Positions 60,597-64,000 of a stretch of DNA of 64,000 nucleotides are shown here, piece after piece (position 1 is the first letter of the stretch; every line of letters starts with the position of its first letter). The DNA comes from Haloplanus aerogenes (GTDB lineage: Archaea > Halobacteriota > Halobacteria > Halobacteriales > Haloferacaceae). The position numbers and the translations under genes were made by a program. The DNA lies in contig NZ_CP034145.1 of the NCBI RefSeq assembly GCF_003856835.1, forward strand, positions 2,356,001 through 2,420,000. Reading direction: 5' to 3'. The notes under the pieces were generated by a model, which was not told the DNA's origin, did no database searches, and saw nothing but the letters and a program-made list of their open reading frames with translations.

Positions 60597-61712
60597 TCAG
60601 CCGTACAGCGCCCCCTCGTGGCTGGTGCCGTGGGCGTCGGGGTCGTAAATCTCCTCGCGTTCCTCCCCGAGCACGTCGACTTCCGCGAGCATCCCCTTCC
60701 GAGCGACGCGGCTGAGGGCGTGGTCGACGAGTTTGATCCGTTCGGGGACCGGCGTCTCCATCTCGCCGATCATACAGCTCCCCGGCGGCACCTTCATCGT
60801 CTGGATGTTCTTGTCGGCGTAGGCCTCGAAGTTCCCGTCCTCGGGGAGACCGCCGTCGCGGTAGGCTCGCGACCAGACGTTGCCGATGGGGTGGAAGTTA
60901 CTGGAGAGGTTGGGTCCGCCGTCGACCATGAACACGCGGACGCGTTCGCCCTGATTGACCTCGACCGGGCCGCGGTTGGCAGCCGCCCACGCGTACTTCT
61001 CGCCGTTCAGCAGGACGTACGTCGGGGCCTCGTTTTTCATCGCGTTCATGTCGAAGCTGTGCTTGCCCTCCTGCCCCACATCGCCGTCCGTGTACACCTC
61101 GTGCTGGCCGAAGTAGAGTTCGCGGTCGACTTCGGGGAGGCCACCTTTCGGTTCGACCAGGATCATGCCGAACATACCCGCGCTGATGTGCATGTCGAGG
61201 TTCGGCACGGCACAGTGGTAGATGAACGCGCCGGGGTAGGAGGCCTTGAACGTCATGGCGTTCTCCTGTCCCGGAGCGGCCGTCGTCGCCACCGCCCCGC
61301 CACCGGTGCCGTAGACGGCGTGGAGGTCCACGTTGTGCGGAAGGGCGTTCCCCGACGGGCTCTCGAGGGTCAGATCGACCGTGTCACCCTGTCGGACACG
61401 GATCATCGGCCCGGGGATCTGCCCGTCGAAGGTCATGTAGTCGAAGGTGACGCCGGGTTCGATTTCGGCGGTGACTTCCTCCACCGTCAGCGTCACTTCG
61501 TGCGTTTTCGGCTGGTTCCGGTCGATGGGACCGGGGATGTCCGTCGGATCCGCGGCCACCTGACTGACCGTCGGGGTCGACGTCTGCTCGACCTGTTGGC
61601 GCTGAGCCTCCGTCTCAGCGGCCGTCGGCGCTTTCGAACTGCACCCTGCCACCGTCGCCGCACCACCGATGCCGAGCGCCTGAAGCGCCCGACGCCGGGT
61701 CGTTTCGAACAT
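60597..61712 (-). CDS. nirK: Copper-containing nitrite reductase (NirK)
   Basis: A 371-residue multicopper oxidase-like enzyme that reduces nitrite to nitric oxide outside the cell. TTRRRALQALGIGGAATVAG then C24 is a Tat-lipoprotein signal. Type 1 copper ligands are H126, C167, H175 and M180 (PHNVDLHA; FIYHCAVPNLDMHISAGM). Type 2 ligands are H131, H166 and H331, with catalytic Asp129 (VDLHA) and His274 (SSNFHPIG). All are intact. A GAGGTG site precedes ATG 61712. Halocyanin is the likely electron donor. Confidence 0.95.
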   Translation of the reverse strand: MFETTRRRALQALGIGGAATVAGCSSKAPTAAETEAQRQQVEQTSTPTVSQVAADPTDIPGPIDRNQPKTHEVTLTVEEVTAEIEPGVTFDYMTFDGQIPGPMIRVRQGDTVDLTLESPSGNALPHNVDLHAVYGTGGGAVATTAAPGQENAMTFKASYPGAFIYHCAVPNLDMHISAGMFGMILVEPKGGLPEVDRELYFGQHEVYTDGDVGQEGKHSFDMNAMKNEAPTYVLLNGEKYAWAAANRGPVEVNQGERVRVFMVDGGPNLSSNFHPIGNVWSRAYRDGGLPEDGNFEAYADKNIQTMKVPPGSCMIGEMETPVPERIKLVDHALSRVARKGMLAEVDVLGEEREEIYDPDAHGTSHEGALYG

Positions 61713-61791
61713 TGGGTGTCACCTCTGTTTGGATCATTGGGGGCATCACGTATCAACCGGCGAGCCAATTCTTGCGGGGTGGCACCCGAGG

Positions 61792-61803
61792 CGAACTGAT
61801 TCG
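61792..61803. promoter_or_regulatory. CGAA-N4-TTCG palindrome upstream of nirK
   Basis: CGAACTGATTCG lies 80 bases before nirK and next to a TATA-like TTATAAAT (61811-61818, readable on either strand). The same CGAA-N4-TTCG form recurs at 62336-62347. I recall related semi-palindromes upstream of haloarchaeal denitrification genes, but their exact consensus should be checked. Confidence 0.45.
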
Positions 61804-61892
61804 CGTCGAGCTTATAAATGGGGGGAGAGACGGCCCGCTGGCTGCCGCACTGTTGGGTCAGCGCCGACGGACGAAGGGCCGAGACGGTCCCG

Positions 61893-62294
61893 TCAGCAAC
61901 AGAAGATGAACGGGTAGACGAAGCTCACGCGGTCGCCGTCCTCGATTTTCGTGTCGAAGCCGTCGAGGACCTCGTTGAACTTCCCGTTGACGAGCACCCG
62001 TGCGTAGGGTTTGGTCTGTTCGCCCTCCGGATTCTTGTGCCACGTGCCGGGCAGGTTCTTGGGCGGTTTCGCCCAGCCGTCGGTCGTCGCCTCGGCTTCC
62101 GTTTCAGCGATCAGCATCTCGGCGAGGTCCGGCCGCTCCTCGAAGAACGCCTCCAGCAGATCACGCAGAGTGTCGCCCTCGAACGTGAACTCCTGGTGGG
62201 GCGTCTCCATCGCGTCGCGGACGTGGCCCGTCGCGCGGAGGTGGACGGTCGTCGTCTTCCGCTCGGTCTGGTTCTCCGATGTGGTCGTGCTCAT
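61893..62294 (-). CDS. MoaD/ThiS-like beta-grasp protein with a Cys-Cys C-terminus
   Basis: A 133-residue ubiquitin-like protein. TTTVHLRATGHVRDAMETPH opens the domain. TLRDLLEAFFEERPDLAEML is the helix, YARVLVNGKFNEVLDGFDTK with IEDGDRVSFVYPF the final strands as in MoaD/ThiS. The usual Gly-Gly tail is replaced by PFIFCC. A middle insert (residues 65-95) contains WAKPPKNLPGTWHKNPEGEQ. It is 180 bases upstream of nirK on the same strand. A role in sulfur or cofactor delivery for denitrification is inference; the CC end suggests metal or disulfide chemistry. Confidence 0.8.
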   Translation of the reverse strand: MSTTTSENQTERKTTTVHLRATGHVRDAMETPHQEFTFEGDTLRDLLEAFFEERPDLAEMLIAETEAEATTDGWAKPPKNLPGTWHKNPEGEQTKPYARVLVNGKFNEVLDGFDTKIEDGDRVSFVYPFIFCC

Positions 62295-62335
62295 GACAGA
62301 TATGTATAGGCGATTATCCCCCGAAAAGCTGATTG

Positions 62336-62347
62336 CGAACATGTTCG
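62336..62347. promoter_or_regulatory. CGAA-N4-TTCG palindrome upstream of the MoaD-like gene
   Basis: CGAACATGTTCG is a perfect 12-base dyad, 42 bases before the MoaD-like start. TATA-like GGATAATCG and CTATACATA lie between it and the start. The position upstream of the TATA region suits an activator site. Its match in form to 61792-61803 supports a shared regulator. Confidence 0.5.
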
Positions 62348-62455
62348 AACAGCGGCGAGCGGAGCCGTGCGGCCAGCTTGCGAACGAACGGCGGCTCATT
62401 CGCTGCCCGGACGCACAGCAGACAGTATAAGTGACTCCCCCAGTGAGGGGAGGGC

Positions 62456-62833
62456 ATGGTGCGCGATCCGCTGTCGGGCGACGACCCGCCCGACCTGCAG
62501 TCGGTCCTCGACGCACTCGACGACCCCGACTGCCGGACCATCATCCAGCACCTCGACGAGCCGATGACGGCGACCGAGGTGTCCGAGGAGTGTGATATCC
62601 CTATGTCCACGACCTACCGAAAACTGGACCTACTGACGGAGGCGTCGCTGCTCGCGGAGGGCACGGAGATCCGACCCGACGGCCACCACGCGACGCGATA
62701 CGAACTCGATTTCGATCGGGTCGAAATCGGGCTGACCGAGGAGCAGAAACTGGAGGTGTCTGTCGGCCGGCCGGCACGGACCGCGGACGAACGCCTCGCG
62801 TCGCTGTGGGGGGAGGTTCGCAAGGAGACATGA
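62456..62833 (+). CDS. Winged helix-turn-helix regulator
   Basis: A 125-residue ArsR-like DNA-binding protein. LQSVLDALDDPDCRTIIQHL is the first helix, MTATEVSEECDIPMSTTYRK the recognition helix region, and LLTEASLLAEGTEIRPDGHH the wing. The C-terminal part is acidic. A box GTATAAGTG lies near 62425, about 25-30 bases before ATG 62456. Its stop overlaps the ATG of the next gene (ATGA), forming a regulator-membrane protein pair. The target may be the adjacent nirK cluster; this is inference. Confidence 0.85.
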   Translation: MVRDPLSGDDPPDLQSVLDALDDPDCRTIIQHLDEPMTATEVSEECDIPMSTTYRKLDLLTEASLLAEGTEIRPDGHHATRYELDFDRVEIGLTEEQKLEVSVGRPARTADERLASLWGEVRKET

Positions 62834-63105
62834 GCCACCTCGACATCGCTCTCGCGGCCGTCAAAACCGGGACGCTCCTGCTCGGCAGTCTCATCACCTA
62901 CCTCTCGTTCAAGGCCCACCGGCGGACCGGATCGCCCGCGCTCCGGGCGCTCTCCGTCGGCTTCGGGCTGATCACTATTGGCGCCCTCCTCGCGGGTGTC
63001 GGCCACCAGTTCACGTCGATCTCGCTCGCGGAGTCCATCGTCATCGAGAGCGCGCTCACGTTCCTCGGGTTCGCCGTCATCGTCTACTCGCTGTACGCCG
63101 AATAG
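62830..63105 (+). CDS. Three-helix membrane protein (DUF7521-like)
   Basis: A 91-residue protein with three helices: TGTLLLGSLITYLSFKAHRR, LRALSVGFGLITIGALLAGV and IESALTFLGFAVIVYSLYAE. The HRRTGSPALRALSVGFGLIT segment is conserved in haloarchaeal proteins paired with a winged-helix regulator. It overlaps that regulator by 4 bases, so the two are translated together. The membrane protein may sense the signal for the regulator. Confidence 0.8.
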   Translation: MSHLDIALAAVKTGTLLLGSLITYLSFKAHRRTGSPALRALSVGFGLITIGALLAGVGHQFTSISLAESIVIESALTFLGFAVIVYSLYAE

Positions 63106-63108
63106 GAG

Positions 63109-63669
63109 TCAGTACACCACGTACAACAGTGCGTAGACGACGTTGCCGAGGACGAACGAAACGAGCCAGAGGCTCGCCGCCACGCGGCCGGCGCGCGCGT
63201 GTGCGGTGTCGCTCAGCGCCGTGATCGGGCGGGTCGTCGCCAGCAAGAGGACGTAGTACAGCAGTGGGATGCAGACGACGGCGAGGAGGATGTGGATCGC
63301 GAGGAGGGGGAGATACACCTGCTGGTAGATGGCCTGCGGTCCGGGGAACTCGGCCGGTCCCTCCAGTACGACCTTGTAGAGGTAGAGAACGAGGAAAACG
63401 GCGAAGAGGCCGGCGGAGAGCAACATCGATGCACGGTGTTTGTCGAATTCGCGCCGACGGGCGAAGACGACACCCGCGAGGATGGTCACGATAGCGAGGG
63501 TGCTGACGACGGCGTTGATATGTGGAATGGCCGCGAGCACCGCGTCCGGCGCGCGCGGGATGGCGCCACGCGGGATCGCACCGAGAACGGCGCCGAACAC
63601 CAGCGCTAGCGACGCGAGAGAGAGGATCGCGGTGAGTTCCGGAACGCGATCACGGACATCGAGATGCAT
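63109..63669 (-). CDS. DUF420 membrane protein
   Basis: A 186-residue membrane protein with five helices, of the DUF420 (YozB/CtaM-like) type. AAIPHINAVVSTLAIVTILA and FARRREFDKHRASMLLSAGL carry the conserved H..N and H-R residues. YQQVYLPLLAIHILLAVVCI has the family's H. DUF420 proteins occur beside cytochrome oxidase and nitrite or copper genes and may aid haem or copper insertion. Its place by nirK and halocyanin fits a role in that respiratory chain. ATG 63669 gives a normal length. Confidence 0.88.
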   Translation of the reverse strand: MHLDVRDRVPELTAILSLASLALVFGAVLGAIPRGAIPRAPDAVLAAIPHINAVVSTLAIVTILAGVVFARRREFDKHRASMLLSAGLFAVFLVLYLYKVVLEGPAEFPGPQAIYQQVYLPLLAIHILLAVVCIPLLYYVLLLATTRPITALSDTAHARAGRVAASLWLVSFVLGNVVYALLYVVY

Positions 63670-63828
63670 ACCCGTCGTTGGGCAGGCGGACCACAAAACA
63701 CCGACGGGTTCCGACGGTCGTTTGACGGATTGGTGCCGTGTCAGGTCACGTGATCGACGGCGGGGAAAAGGAAAGCCATTTCAAATACCCCCGTCAACGG
63801 TTGAATGCGTACGACAGAACACATGCGA

Positions 63829-63913
63829 GCGTGGGTAGCCAAGCCAGGCCAACGGCGCAGCGTTGAGGGCGCTGTCCCATAGGGGTCCGCCGGTTCAAAT
63901 CCGGTCCCACGCA
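63829..63913 (+). tRNA. tRNA-Leu (anticodon GAG)
   Basis: A class II tRNA. The acceptor GCGTGGG pairs with CCCACGC with discriminator A at 63913. D arm AGCCAAGCCAGG, anticodon arm CAGCG-TTGAGGG-CGCTG with anticodon GAG, a variable arm (TCCCATAGGGGT) and T arm CCGGTTCAAATCCGG follow. It decodes CUC and CUU. No intron. A short GC-rich inverted repeat GGCGGG...CCCGCC lies about 10 bases downstream. Confidence 0.95.
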
Positions 63914-64000
63914 TCGCACAAGGCGGGATCGACCCGCCGACCGCGGAGGCAACCGCCGACGCGGCGATGCAGGTGATTCCCATCCGGGACATCACCCACG

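Noticed and set aside
63914-64000. Possible 5' end of a gene after tRNA-Leu(GAG), with an ATG at about 63966 (MQVIPIRDITH)
   Set aside because: Only about a dozen codons are visible before the window ends. The start is plausible but cannot be supported.

Overview
The window is a GC-rich chromosomal segment from a halophilic archaeon (class Halobacteria). The evidence is the acidic proteome, GTG and leaderless starts with TATA-like boxes about 25 bases upstream, Tat-dependent lipoproteins, a CetZ tubulin homologue, halocyanin, haloarchaeal HTH_10 and HalX regulators, archaeal SRP RNA, archease-RtcB, CDC48 and Dph2. Genus cannot be fixed from the sequence alone; a Haloferacales-like genome is a reasonable guess.

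Layout. 1-12.6 kb is an accessory, partly decayed stretch: stress protein and CPBP protease genes, several small Tat or Sec lipoproteins and membrane proteins of unknown function, a frameshifted hydrolase, an IS6-family insertion that truncates a second CPBP gene, and neighbouring remnants of a PAP2-type gene and a glmU-type nucleotidyltransferase. 12.6-25.5 kb is mostly core: glmM, two tiny paralogous Cys-rich proteins, SRP RNA, dihydrofolate reductase, a NYN-domain protein, TrmO, a 7TM-type histidine kinase, dph2, cetZ and tRNA-Leu(CAA). A truncated TnpB (IS200/IS605 type) follows the tRNA. 26.9-37.8 kb carries a PAS kinase, an amidase, a DoxX/YHS-permease group, an MscS channel, a CBS protein, a peroxiredoxin, a Tat-exported hydrolase and an MFS transporter. 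38.2-48.0 kb is a signalling island with nadE at its edge: one intact receiver protein, one receiver gene broken by a 34-bp tandem duplication, three histidine kinases and a Bat-like receiver-GAF-HTH_10 regulator. 48.3-58.9 kb returns to core functions: cdc48 with an Hsp20-like partner, an eIF2B-like isomerase, archease-rtcB, lsm-rpl37e and purF. 59.1-63.7 kb is a copper/denitrification-type cluster: halocyanin, HTH_10 regulator, Cu nitrite reductase (nirK), a MoaD/ThiS-fold protein ending in Cys-Cys, a winged-helix/membrane-protein pair and a DUF420 membrane protein, followed by tRNA-Leu(GAG).

Repeats and mobile DNA. Three 82-bp palindromic MITE-like copies lie at 23443, 48273 and 56303, two of them touching the stop codon of an adjacent gene. 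A different 84-bp palindromic element at 36390-36473 supplies the last four codons and the stop codons of two convergent genes. There is also one IS6 element and an IS200/IS605 remnant with hairpin ends. I saw no CRISPR array, rRNA or prophage.

Functional threads. NirK would take electrons from a membrane-anchored halocyanin of the kind encoded alongside it, and CGAA-N4-TTCG dyads flank nirK and the MoaD-like gene. RtcB and archease form the RNA ligase module used in tRNA splicing. GlmM remains intact while its adjacent glmU-type gene is dead, so another copy is expected elsewhere.
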